DNA of 64,000 nucleotides from Colivivens sp963594655 (GTDB taxonomy: Bacteria > Bacteroidota > Bacteroidia > Bacteroidales > Bacteroidaceae). Both the position numbers and the translations under genes were made by a program. Below the pieces are notes generated by a model. The model was given only the letters and a program-made list of their open reading frames with translations. It searched no databases and had not been told where the DNA came from. The stretch is taken from NCBI GenBank assembly GCA_963594655.1, contig CAVBFD010000001.1, forward strand, positions 20,638 to 84,637. The letters are read 5' to 3'. Of this stretch, positions 18,247 to 26,909 are shown piece after piece (position 1 is the first letter of the stretch; the number at the start of each line of letters is the position of its first letter).

Positions 18247-19697
18247 TATTCAATGCCAAAAGTCTTGTAAGCCTCGGGGTAGTTCTTCTTTATCCACTCG
18301 CGCACGGCCTCGCTCTTGTCGCCGCCGAAGAACTCCCAGATGGGCGTGACGGTCAGGCGGGTGTACGACAACGTCTTGCTGTTGTCGGCATTGATGCTGC
18401 GCATCCACGCGCTGATCTTGTCGTGTACAGTCAGGTCCGCATCGTCGCCATCCGAGCGGATGCTGGAAAGGGCAACGCTCACGTCGTCCTGCGTCTCCTT
18501 GCTCCCGCCTGAGATGTTGAAGCGGTAGGCACTGTTCCTCAGCACGGTGATGGCATCCTTCTGATAAGAAACCTCCACGCCGGCGCTCAGTTTCAGCAAA
18601 CCGCTGTCCACTTTCGCCTTCACCGTCGCCGTGTCCACATGCAATATGTCGGCCACAGAGTCCACGTCATACTTCATCTGCAAGGCGATGTCGCCGCCAA
18701 GCCGACATTCGGAGACCACCGCCAAGCCGTAGGTGTTGACAAGGTTGCTGATGGCTTCGCTGGTGGCAATGCTGTCGGGGGTTTGCTGGGCGTAGGCTTT
18801 CTCCACTTTCTTCTTGGCGTCACGGAAGCCCTTTGAGAGCAGCGACAGCCACAGTTTCTTCTCATCATCACTCGGGGCGTTTTTGGCATCCTCGCAGAGC
18901 GCCACAATGGAAGGAATGTCTGTACTGGCAGTAGCCACGTTGTAGGTGGCTGCGTAGTTGTATTCGTCGGTGAGGCTGGTCTTGCTCTCGTCGCCGTGAT
19001 ACGCGCCGCCGATGTGCATCTTGAACTTGCCGTAAGAAATGTCGAACGAGAGGGCGACGCCCAGACTGTCCTTCTTCGTTTCCACACTGTCGATGACGCT
19101 CCCTTCAGCTTGTGCGCTGGCCGAGGCATCGTAGGTGAACAGGTAGCCGTATTCATCGGCATCTGCCTCCAGCAACCTCTTCACCGCGCCGAGATTGACA
19201 ACGGCTTTCCTCGTCGGCGAGAATTTGCTAAGGTCGTAGCCCATGCCTATGCCCTTATTTGCGGCTATGGTTGTGTATGCGATGGCCGCATCATCGTTTG
19301 CCACTGCTTCGCCTTGGTAGGTGGGACGTTGTACCACAGCTACCTCACGTGTCTGGTCACCAGCCTTGATAGTCAGCGTGGTGCTACGGCTTTCGGCAGA
19401 CCCGAAGTTGGCATCGATGTTCACCAGTACCTTGTCGTTGCCCGAACCTGAAGTCGTTGGCAGATAAAGCCACTCCTCAGCTTCCTCTGGCACGGTGATG
19501 GTCCATGAGTCGTTGGAGGTGATGCCGAGGGTCGTCACCAATCCGTCTATTTCTGCAGAGATTCCGGTCGCAATCAAATTGTCGTCTACTTCAAGTTGTG
19601 TGGTAAAGTCGTCGTCGCTGCACGACGTGAATGCTGCAGGCATACACAGTACGGTGATTGCCATCAGCGAATTTTGGATTAAATGCTTTGTTCTCAT
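18246..19697 (-). CDS. BACON-MACPF lipoprotein with degenerate MACPF signature
   Basis: 483 residues, first gene of the five-gene run. Signal and lipobox AAFTSCSDDDFTTQ put the Cys near residue 26. Residues about 35-130 are a BACON domain (GITSNDSWTITV, then STTLTIKAGDQTREVAVVQ). The MACPF-like part (about 145-480) has KGIGMGYDLSKFSPTRKAV, and in place of the usual Y-G-T-H motif it has NTYGLAVVSECRLGGDIA near residue 320, so Thr-His has become Leu-Ala. There is no long C-terminal extension as in the other two MACPF proteins. It could be a non-inserting partner, scaffold or inhibitor in a hetero-oligomer (inference). A good -7 promoter box lies 100 bases upstream. Confidence 0.75.
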   Translation of the reverse strand: MRTKHLIQNSLMAITVLCMPAAFTSCSDDDFTTQLEVDDNLIATGISAEIDGLVTTLGITSNDSWTITVPEEAEEWLYLPTTSGSGNDKVLVNIDANFGSAESRSTTLTIKAGDQTREVAVVQRPTYQGEAVANDDAAIAYTTIAANKGIGMGYDLSKFSPTRKAVVNLGAVKRLLEADADEYGYLFTYDASASAQAEGSVIDSVETKKDSLGVALSFDISYGKFKMHIGGAYHGDESKTSLTDEYNYAATYNVATASTDIPSIVALCEDAKNAPSDDEKKLWLSLLSKGFRDAKKKVEKAYAQQTPDSIATSEAISNLVNTYGLAVVSECRLGGDIALQMKYDVDSVADILHVDTATVKAKVDSGLLKLSAGVEVSYQKDAITVLRNSAYRFNISGGSKETQDDVSVALSSIRSDGDDADLTVHDKISAWMRSINADNSKTLSYTRLTVTPIWEFFGGDKSEAVREWIKKNYPEAYKTFGIE

Positions 19698-19797
19698 TTT
19701 TCTTGTAAATTTGTGGTTTGTATCCAGTAACTATGCCAGTTCTTGTAATCTATATAGGAGTATGCCTCCACTGGCTTTCTTCAAATGCCATGCACGG

Positions 19798-19805
19798 CAA
19801 AGGTA
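19798..19805 (-). promoter_or_regulatory. Putative -7 box of the MACPF lipoprotein operon
   Basis: The minus strand reads TACCTTTG, a perfect TAnnTTTG match, 100 bases upstream of the first MACPF ATG. The leader would be about 95 bases. A -33 TTTG is not evident. It is the only good box in the 19698-19906 gap, which otherwise shows nothing. Confidence 0.55.
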
Positions 19806-19906
19806 AGACTTTTTTACTTATGATTTACTTCGTTTTCGTGTTTTGTGTTGCCGTTTAATATTAATTAATAATGTCATAGTAATTTGTAACTACGTGAATT
19901 CAATGC

Positions 19907-20844
19907 CTATGGCTTCTTGATTCGATGTCTTAAATATCCATATGAACATGACAAGCCCCAAGGAATAAATAAAGCGCATAACAATAAAACAACCAATGCA
20001 GTAGTATATCCCAAAGACCGCATATCAAATAAACCAATCAACAGATTTATCACAAATTGGTGCAACAGATAAATTGTGAATGACTCCTTTGACAAACTCT
20101 TTCCGAGGATTCCAAGATTGGTGCGTGGGAATAATAAACAAACTAATACATACGCTGAAAATGAAATGGTAAGCATTTTGAGCGTCCACATGAAATAGAA
20201 ATAGATGAAGTCAACGCACATTAAAAACCACAATATTACCCCCCCCCTGCTATGATAAGAGACAGGCATTTATGCCTTTTAATCAGACTGTCCACTTGGA
20301 ATTTGTTCATCAAAAAGCCTCCGAGGAACACTGGGTAATAAAAACAGAATTCTGAAAATGTACGGAAATGAGTAAATTTCGCTAATACAAACATTACAAG
20401 TAGGCAAAACCCAAGCAATGTCCAGGGTCGTTTCACGTAGAATGTCGCGCCTGTTATCATGAGGCACAGGAATAGCATCGGCAAATACCACAAGTGAGTA
20501 CCATTTATCCCAGACGGCCAATTGGAATACATATATGAGCTAAAAAATGCGACATAGACACATCCCCAAAACAGACAAGGCAGCAATATCCGTTTAACCT
20601 TCTTCGTAAAGAGGTGGGTATAGGTCTCGTTCTTCTTTGTCTGGTAATAGAGTACATAGCCTGAAATGAAGGTAAACACACCCAGACCAAGATTTTTTGC
20701 CATCCCACTGAATGTATTGGCGATTGAAGGGATGTCACCACCTATTTCATGATTGGGAGGCCAACCACAAAAGGCACACATACAATGATGTAAAACTATG
20801 GCAAGTATAGCCACGTTACGCAAGTAAAGAATTGTTTGATTCAT
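19907..20844 (-). pseudogene. Acyltransferase family 3 protein, frame broken at a G9 tract (phase-variable or disrupted)
   Basis: The start at 20844 gives MNQTILYLRNVAILAIVLHH, the N-terminus of membrane acyltransferase-3 proteins (O-acetylation of surface sugars), with the catalytic-type R-N...H pattern and several membrane spans. Translation stops at 20236, right after a run of nine G on the coding strand (20239-20247). The rest of the protein (VILWFLMCVDF through YLRHRIKKP) continues in another frame to 19907. One extra G (G10), or loss of two, would give a continuous product of about 312 residues, normal for the family. The gene is AT-richer than its neighbours. Slippage, a true mutation or a base-calling error at the homopolymer are all possible. 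Confidence 0.8.
20239..20247 (-). repeat. G9 homopolymer inside the acyltransferase gene
   Basis: Nine consecutive C on the plus strand, G on the coding strand, at the exact point where the reading frame breaks. Homopolymers of this length are prone to slipped-strand mispairing. Confidence 0.9.
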
Positions 20845-20872
20845 ATATAACGATTCTTTGGTGAAATGAATT

Positions 20873-21898
20873 TCATCTCAATATACTGACTGTCCTTGCC
20901 ACGGCCTCTTTGAAGGAATATTTCGCAGCAAAGCCTAATGACTCCAACTTTGTGCTGTCAAGGATGGCATTCACGGCGATGCTGTAACCTTTGTTCTCCG
21001 TTTCTGAAGGCAAGTCGAATACCACTTGCTTCCCGGCTATGTCAGCACATGTCTGTGCGAAATCACGCAGATGCACATTGGTTTGCGAGGCACTTACATT
21101 GTACGCCTCACCATTCTTGCCGTGAAGCAAGATATACAGCAATGCCTTTACAGCCTCAGCCGCATATATATAAGAGTAGTATTGTTCTCCTTTGCTCTTC
21201 AGTACAATATCCTCATGGTGCAGAGCCTTGAGGAGAAACTGCGACGACGCCTTTGTGTCTGTCATAAGCATCGTGGGTCCGAATATCCGGCAAAGTCTCG
21301 CTATCTTTACTTCAACGCCTCTTTCTGCCGCATAGGACTGGCACAGAGCCTCGGATGACCGTTTCGACTCTGGATAGCAAGATCGCGCATTCGACAGATT
21401 TAGAAGTCCATTGTCCGGTTCGGAGAAGGCATTGTCGTTTACGGCGTTGCCGTATATCTCCACAGATGAGGGATAAAGTACCTCCGCACCACACCGCTCT
21501 GCCAGTTCCAAGGCGTTCTTGGCACCAAGCACATTGATGAGAGTCGTCTCCACGGGATATTGGGAATATGCCATCGGATGGGTGTTGCTTGCCAAGGGAA
21601 TCACATAGTCCACTTGCAGGTCATCACCGAAAGGCATACAAACATCCTGTTCTATAAACGTGAAGGCAGGATTGTCAAAATACTCTCCCAGACGATTTGC
21701 CGCCTTTTCCTTGTTGCGCCCTACGGCAAACACTTTTAAGCCGGGTAATGTCATCAGAGTGTCTATCAACATCACTCCAACCATACCCGTGGCACCAGTG
21801 ATGAGGAAACGTTTGTCATTCAACCGGTCTATATCGGGAATCTGTTTTACATATTCCACGTCCTCATTATAGAGAGGGGATTTCTTCCATTCCAACAT
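20873..21898 (-). CDS. NAD-dependent epimerase/dehydratase (extended SDR)
   Basis: 341 residues. The Rossmann motif GATGMVG is near residue 35, the SDR active-site Ser lies in LYPSSVEIYG near 142, and the catalytic pair is Y-P-E-S-K in SCYPESKRSSE (about 172-176). These mark an extended short-chain dehydrogenase acting on a nucleotide sugar or a sugar phosphate. It sits 17 bases downstream of an IspD/TarI-like cytidylyltransferase. In Haemophilus-type Bcs1 a cytidylyltransferase and an SDR-like reductase make CDP-ribitol, so a polyol or sugar phosphate donor pathway is plausible, but the exact substrate cannot be read. The acyltransferase gene follows after 28 bases. Confidence 0.88.
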   Translation of the reverse strand: MLEWKKSPLYNEDVEYVKQIPDIDRLNDKRFLITGATGMVGVMLIDTLMTLPGLKVFAVGRNKEKAANRLGEYFDNPAFTFIEQDVCMPFGDDLQVDYVIPLASNTHPMAYSQYPVETTLINVLGAKNALELAERCGAEVLYPSSVEIYGNAVNDNAFSEPDNGLLNLSNARSCYPESKRSSEALCQSYAAERGVEVKIARLCRIFGPTMLMTDTKASSQFLLKALHHEDIVLKSKGEQYYSYIYAAEAVKALLYILLHGKNGEAYNVSASQTNVHLRDFAQTCADIAGKQVVFDLPSETENKGYSIAVNAILDSTKLESLGFAAKYSFKEAVARTVSILR

Positions 21899-21915
21899 AC
21901 CTGTAGGCCTTTGAG

Positions 21916-22632
21916 TTAAGATTGTTTCTTCTGGTTCGTGAGATACCCCTTGAACATCTCAAGGTCATCCTGCGTGGTCAACTTGATATTCTTGTCACTG
22001 CCGGCCGCAAAATGAAGGGTGACCCCCAGTTCCACCATCATGGTGTTGGTGTATGACGATCCGTAAATGCCTGTTTCTTTTTCAAACGCCTCATGGTACT
22101 TCTCGTCAATAAGGTCGAACCTGTAAGCCTGTGGTGTGGACACACGGCGTATTCTCTCACGTGGAATATACTTAGTGGTGGTACTCTCGTCCTTCTCGTC
22201 AACAACGAATATCTGTTCATTGTAGGGCATAGAAGTGACGGCATTGCCATACTGCTCTGCCTTGCGGACGACATCCGTAAGCACAGACGGCTCTATCAGG
22301 GGGCGTATGCCGTCATGCACGATGATGATGTCTTCGTCAGCGCACTGTCCTTCAAGATTGTATACACCATTGCGTATGGATTCTTGACCGGTGTCGCCAC
22401 CCTTCACTATCCATTTCAGTTTGGTGATGCCATACTGCTTGGCGTATGCGCTTACAACCGTTTCCCAACCGTCTATGCACACCACTTCAATGGCATCCAC
22501 CAAAGGATGGTTCTGGAAGCCTTCGAGGGTGTAGAGAAGAATCGGCTTGTCGTATATGTTTATGAACTGCTTGGGAATGTCCATCCCCATACGGTTGCCC
22601 GCCCCTCCTGCTATGATAATCGCTATATTCAT
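21916..22632 (-). CDS. IspD/TarI-family cytidylyltransferase
   Basis: 238 residues from the ATG at 22632 (MNIAIIIAGGAGNRMG); an upstream in-frame extension crosses the promoter box at 22690 and is rejected. The CTP-binding motif AGGAGNRMGMDIPKQF is at residues 8-23, HDGIRPLI near 107 and TPQAYRFDLI near 165. These fit both IspD (MEP pathway) and TarI (CDP-ribitol synthesis). The neighbours, an SDR and a divergent LicD, favour a TarI-like role in making a CDP-activated group for a surface glycan, but I cannot exclude that it is the cell's only IspD. It is the first gene of an operon with the SDR and acyltransferase. Confidence 0.85.
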   Translation of the reverse strand: MNIAIIIAGGAGNRMGMDIPKQFINIYDKPILLYTLEGFQNHPLVDAIEVVCIDGWETVVSAYAKQYGITKLKWIVKGGDTGQESIRNGVYNLEGQCADEDIIIVHDGIRPLIEPSVLTDVVRKAEQYGNAVTSMPYNEQIFVVDEKDESTTTKYIPRERIRRVSTPQAYRFDLIDEKYHEAFEKETGIYGSSYTNTMMVELGVTLHFAAGSDKNIKLTTQDDLEMFKGYLTNQKKQS

Positions 22633-22689
22633 CAGCTTGTCTTGTATTATAAATCCGCATTGACGTGTCATTACAGCACACGTGGGGTA

Positions 22690-22697
22690 CAAAGTTA
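22690..22697 (-). promoter_or_regulatory. Putative -7 box of the cytidylyltransferase operon
   Basis: The minus strand reads TAACTTTG (TAnnTTTG), 58 bases upstream of the ATG at 22632. The divergent LicD gene has only a weaker TAACTTCG at 22742-22749. Confidence 0.5.
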
Positions 22698-22764
22698 GTG
22701 TATTTTTAATAACGTCAACGCTCCAATTCGTATATTTTTCATAACTTCGCACATTATAATATAT

Positions 22765-23583
22765 ATGTCTATGAATTTCTACGACAACATAAGAGAGTAT
22801 AGCAAACAGAATCTGCGCGCTTGCCAACTGCGACAGGTTGAGATTCTGGAGGAAATCGACAGGATATGCAGACGCAACAAAATAGGTTACTGGTTGGACG
22901 GCGGCACTCTCCTCGGTGCGGTGCGCCATGGAGGATTCATTCCATGGGACGACGACATTGACATTGCCATGTCACTCTCCGACTTGCAGAAATTTACGGA
23001 GGTGGCCCAACGGGAACTGCCGGAATGGCTGTTTCTTCAGACTCCAAAGACCGACCCGAACACGAAAGAGCGTATTGTGAAGGTTCGTGACCTCAACTCG
23101 CTGTTCATCGAAAACGGCGACTCGTTTGCCCAGCCTTATGTCAAAGGTATATACGTGGATATATTTCCGTTCGTGGACTGTCCTGACATACCGCGTATTT
23201 GGATAAAGAAACTGACTCGGGGCATCTCGCGCAGTTGTTCCATTCTGCACCACACTCATACATATTCACTGCGGTCAACTGCCGAGTTCTTCTATTTCGG
23301 GGCTAAATACCTCACATGCTCCGCCCTCTGGCGTATCGTCAACCTATTTGGTAAGAAAACACGGACGTGCAACATACCGACCCAGAACGGATATGGCATT
23401 TCTCACGCTTCGGATGCCATCTGGCCATTGGCCACCATACAGTTTGAGGGACGTGAGTTTTCCGCACCATGTAATCCGGATTCATATCTCACCGACTTGT
23501 ACGGTGACTATATGAAAATTCCACCAGTGGAAAAGCGTGTGTTCCACTCTGTTTTTATACTGCCGGAACTGATTACAAAGTGA
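22765..23583 (+). CDS. LicD-family phosphotransferase
   Basis: 272 residues. The LicD/FKRP-type nucleotidyltransferase-fold signature is clear: YWLDGGTLLGAVRHGGFIPW followed by DDDIDIAM (about residues 45-72), where the Asp residues bind metal. LicD enzymes move phosphocholine, or in the wider family ribitol-phosphate, from a CDP donor to a sugar. The divergent cytidylyltransferase/SDR genes could make that donor. A second in-frame ATG at 22771 is an alternative start. A strong hairpin follows the stop. Confidence 0.92.
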   Translation: MSMNFYDNIREYSKQNLRACQLRQVEILEEIDRICRRNKIGYWLDGGTLLGAVRHGGFIPWDDDIDIAMSLSDLQKFTEVAQRELPEWLFLQTPKTDPNTKERIVKVRDLNSLFIENGDSFAQPYVKGIYVDIFPFVDCPDIPRIWIKKLTRGISRSCSILHHTHTYSLRSTAEFFYFGAKYLTCSALWRIVNLFGKKTRTCNIPTQNGYGISHASDAIWPLATIQFEGREFSAPCNPDSYLTDLYGDYMKIPPVEKRVFHSVFILPELITK

Positions 23584-23605
23584 TTCACAGTGCAACTCCA
23601 CCAAA

Positions 23606-23640
23606 AATGGCTGCCTCATACGGACGATGAGGCAGCCATT
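23606..23640. terminator. Bidirectional terminator hairpin
   Basis: AATGGCTGCCTCAT pairs perfectly with ATGAGGCAGCCATT (14 bp, 7-base loop) between the convergent LicD and flavoprotein genes. An A-run on the left side gives the minus-strand transcript a U-rich tail. Confidence 0.8.
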
Positions 23641-23660
23641 GGCGTTTCTTGGGCGGTAGC

Positions 23661-26600
23661 CTATTGGAAGGCGTTTTCGCTGAGTCCCTTGCCCGACAGC
23701 GCAAGGTCTTTCATGTATGACGGCACAGGCTTGCCGAGGTACTTGTCCACGTACAGTTTGGCAAGGTACTGGCTGAGCATGAATCCGTGTCCCCGCAGAC
23801 CTGTGAGCAGACCCACCTCCGGGTCTACTATGTAACGTGGCTCGATGTAATAGCCGGCCCATGTGGCGTGGAAGCCCACTGACGCAAGGTTGGGAATCCA
23901 GTCGGCAAAGACCTCGCTCACTATCTGCAGGAACTCCTTGCTGTTGTACTTGAGGTTCTTGCCTGCCTCAGCCGCGTCACAGTCGGGCGACGCACATCCG
24001 ATAATCTGTCCTGTGTGCAGGAACTGCTGTCCGTAGACGGCGTTGAATCCCTTGTAGTGGCGACGGTCTATAATCATGTCGAGCGAGTCACCGTTGGGCC
24101 CGAGGTTCGGTAACCTGCGTGTGATGAACGCCTGGTGCTTGACCGGGTACAGTTGGGTGTCGATGCCCAGCATGTCGGTGAACTTCTCACTGCCGTAGCC
24201 CATGGAATTGACGAAATGCTCGCATGTGAACTCTATGTACTTGCCGTCGTGCGCCTTGGCGAGAGCCTTGAACCCTTCGCCTGTCTTTTCCACATGAATC
24301 AGTTCGCAGTCCTCCATAAGTACCCCTCCGTGTCTCATCGCCACAGTCCTCGCGTATTCGATGGTCTTTCCCGGTGTGGCTTGCCAGCAACCGTTGGATA
24401 TGAGCGCGTGCGAGTATACCTTATTGTCCATGTTCCACTGTGGGGAGATCTCCTTAGGGAAGTCCTTCCTGTCAATCATGTAAGCGTCGCTCCATGCGCG
24501 GGATGCGTCCAGTGACCTGTAGGTGGCGTCGTCATGCACCAGATTGATGTAACGTGTCATCTTCAGGTCTATATTACAGTGGAGCTGGTCCTCCTTGAAT
24601 ATCTCCAGCGCGTGATTGGCGATGTCGGAGATGTCAGGGTTGGAGAATGCCGGACGGCCACCGCCGATACATCTCCATGAAGATCCCCTGTCATGGTTTA
24701 TGAGTACCGTTTTCCTTCCTGCCTCGGCGAAATAGCGGAACAGGGCGCTGCCCGCCATACCTCCTCCGGCAATAAGCACTTCCGTGTGTACCTCCTTTGG
24801 ACGACAGGATGCGCGGGCATACTCAAACACCTCCTTCGCCTTGGGGTTGTACACGTCACCAAGGGTCAACTGACTGGCAAGAGGGGCGCGTGGTGTAGAG
24901 TCGCCTGTGAGTTCCACTCCATACGACCGCAGCATCTGGCGCGCCCGCTGCACGCACCGTTTGCCACGGCACGGACCCATGCCCATGCGGGTCGTGTGTT
25001 TCAGCTCGTCTACGGAAATGAACTTACGGTCGCCCACAATCTCCAGAATCTTTTTTATGTCGATGTCCTCGCAGTGGCACACGTACTGTGGGGCTTCCTC
25101 CATTGATTTGGTGTCAAACTCCTTGGGGTGGATACCGTCCGTCCTCCGTTCCCTCACAATGAGACCCTTGATATCTGTGATGGTAGTGGTTTCCTCCACC
25201 TTAACCCTCGCCACATTGGTCTTGTTGTCTTTCTTCAGTACCTTCTCTATCTTGCCCACGCCTACGGCAGAACCGTTGTTGTCTACAAGATCCACATCAC
25301 AGCCTTCCTCCACGCTGTATTCTACTGGCAGGAACACCTTGCCGTTCTTCCTGTCATAGCCGAAGATGGCAAGACCGGGACAGTGGTTGACACACTGCAT
25401 ACACCCTATACACTTGTCGTAATCCACTACAGGAACGCTGGAGGTGGAAGTCTTCGTTATGGCGTGTTGCGGACAGGAGAATGTGCAGGGGTTACATGCG
25501 AATCCGTAGAGGCAGTCAATCTGCACAAACGGTTTACACTCCTGCCTTTCTGTGGTTGGCAGGTTCGGCCGTTCCAACACACGCACAGGACGCTGCTGTG
25601 AGTCGATATACTGGCGTGACACTTCCAGATACTCGTTGTAGTCGAACCGGACACCCATATCCTGCGCCACCTCGAAAGCCACCTGCTTTCCACGCAGTAC
25701 CGCACTCGTTCCCTCGCCGATACGTATCGCGTCGCCACAACCGTAGGTGAACCGTCCGAACACATCCTTGCCTTTGGTGAGCAACTGGTTGTCGGGCATC
25801 AGACCGGTACATATATTTATAATGTCAATGTCATCGATGACGCGTTCTGTACCGGGAACAGGCTTGAAGTTCCTGCACTCGGCGACCACAGCCCCCTTGA
25901 TGCCTGTATGATCATCGTTTGGCAGTGCTTTCAGCAACACGTGGGATGTGATGATGGGTATACCCAGACGGCGCACACGGTTGGCCTGGACAGGGAATCC
26001 TCCCTCGTGGTCCATACCTTCGATGATGGCCTTGATGGTGGCTCCTGCCTGTACTGCCTGATAACTGGTCAGATAGCCGATATTGCCGGCGCCGACTGTC
26101 AGCACTTTCTTGCCGAGCAGGGTGTGTTCCTGGTTCATCATCTTCTGGAACACGGCGGCAGTGTATACTCCAGGCACATCGTCGTTCTCGAAGGTGGGCA
26201 TGAACGGTATGGCGCCTGTGGCAACCACCAGATGGTCTGCGTCCACATAACTGATTTCCTGTGTCACTATATTCTTCAGTGCGACCCGCTTGCCTTCAAG
26301 CAAGTCCCATACGGTGTTGTTCAGCAATATGCCCTCATGGTTGTCGCCGGCCAGGGTCTTTGCTATGTCGAAGCCGCGCATGCCACCGAACTTACGCTCT
26401 TTCTCGAAGAAGAAGAACTGGTGGGTCTGCATGTTGAACTGTCCTCCAATCGACGCGTTGCTGTCAACCACCAGGTTGTCGATGCCCAACTCGTTCAGTT
26501 TCTCACGGCAGGCGAGTCCGGCAGGTCCCGCGCCTATAATCACCACCTGCGTCTTGTATATCTTCACTTCCCTCTGTGGGTTCTCTGTGTAGGGCGGTTC

Positions 26601-26891
26601 ATAGCCTTTGGGTATCTCGCGTACCTCCTTCACACCGTCTACATCAGTGATGCAGATACGCCGTATCTGTCCGTCTACGAGCATCTCGCACGCTCCGCAC
26701 TTGCCGATGCCGCAGCCGAGACTGCGGTTTCTGCCTGTGATGCTGTGGCTGTGTACCGGGAAGCCGGCCTGGTGGAGGGCGGCGGCGATAGTCTTTCCCT
26801 TCTGTCCCACTACGGTCTTTCCTTCATACGAGAATTCCACCAGATCTTCCTTCGGAAGGTCCAGTATCGGATGGTTAATAATCTTATACAT
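23661..26891 (-). CDS. Fused iron-sulfur flavoprotein dehydrogenase (HcnABC / dye-linked proline dehydrogenase-like)
   Basis: 1076 residues, far longer than any single subunit of this type. In order: a [2Fe-2S] domain (CGIGKCGAC near residue 60); an FAD/NAD(P) oxidoreductase domain (IIGAGPAGLAC near 118, GAGNIGYL near 272); a ferredoxin-like part with ACNPCTFSCPQ and CIGCMQCVNHCPG (about 462-500); a BFD-like [2Fe-2S] domain (CHCEDID near 604, GPCRGKRC near 637); and a C-terminal DAO-type flavin domain (IAGGGMAGSALF near 704). This equals HcnA+HcnB+HcnC or the alpha and beta subunits of dye-linked L-proline dehydrogenase in one chain. No GcvT-like domain follows, so sarcosine oxidase is less likely. 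It is 18 bases downstream of the metalloprotease and in line with P5C dehydrogenase, which supports oxidation of proline or hydroxyproline (inference). Confidence 0.8.
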   Translation of the reverse strand: MYKIINHPILDLPKEDLVEFSYEGKTVVGQKGKTIAAALHQAGFPVHSHSITGRNRSLGCGIGKCGACEMLVDGQIRRICITDVDGVKEVREIPKGYEPPYTENPQREVKIYKTQVVIIGAGPAGLACREKLNELGIDNLVVDSNASIGGQFNMQTHQFFFFEKERKFGGMRGFDIAKTLAGDNHEGILLNNTVWDLLEGKRVALKNIVTQEISYVDADHLVVATGAIPFMPTFENDDVPGVYTAAVFQKMMNQEHTLLGKKVLTVGAGNIGYLTSYQAVQAGATIKAIIEGMDHEGGFPVQANRVRRLGIPIITSHVLLKALPNDDHTGIKGAVVAECRNFKPVPGTERVIDDIDIINICTGLMPDNQLLTKGKDVFGRFTYGCGDAIRIGEGTSAVLRGKQVAFEVAQDMGVRFDYNEYLEVSRQYIDSQQRPVRVLERPNLPTTERQECKPFVQIDCLYGFACNPCTFSCPQHAITKTSTSSVPVVDYDKCIGCMQCVNHCPGLAIFGYDRKNGKVFLPVEYSVEEGCDVDLVDNNGSAVGVGKIEKVLKKDNKTNVARVKVEETTTITDIKGLIVRERRTDGIHPKEFDTKSMEEAPQYVCHCEDIDIKKILEIVGDRKFISVDELKHTTRMGMGPCRGKRCVQRARQMLRSYGVELTGDSTPRAPLASQLTLGDVYNPKAKEVFEYARASCRPKEVHTEVLIAGGGMAGSALFRYFAEAGRKTVLINHDRGSSWRCIGGGRPAFSNPDISDIANHALEIFKEDQLHCNIDLKMTRYINLVHDDATYRSLDASRAWSDAYMIDRKDFPKEISPQWNMDNKVYSHALISNGCWQATPGKTIEYARTVAMRHGGVLMEDCELIHVEKTGEGFKALAKAHDGKYIEFTCEHFVNSMGYGSEKFTDMLGIDTQLYPVKHQAFITRRLPNLGPNGDSLDMIIDRRHYKGFNAVYGQQFLHTGQIIGCASPDCDAAEAGKNLKYNSKEFLQIVSEVFADWIPNLASVGFHATWAGYYIEPRYIVDPEVGLLTGLRGHGFMLSQYLAKLYVDKYLGKPVPSYMKDLALSGKGLSENAFQ

Positions 26892-26909
26892 AATCAGAAT
26901 TGATAACGG

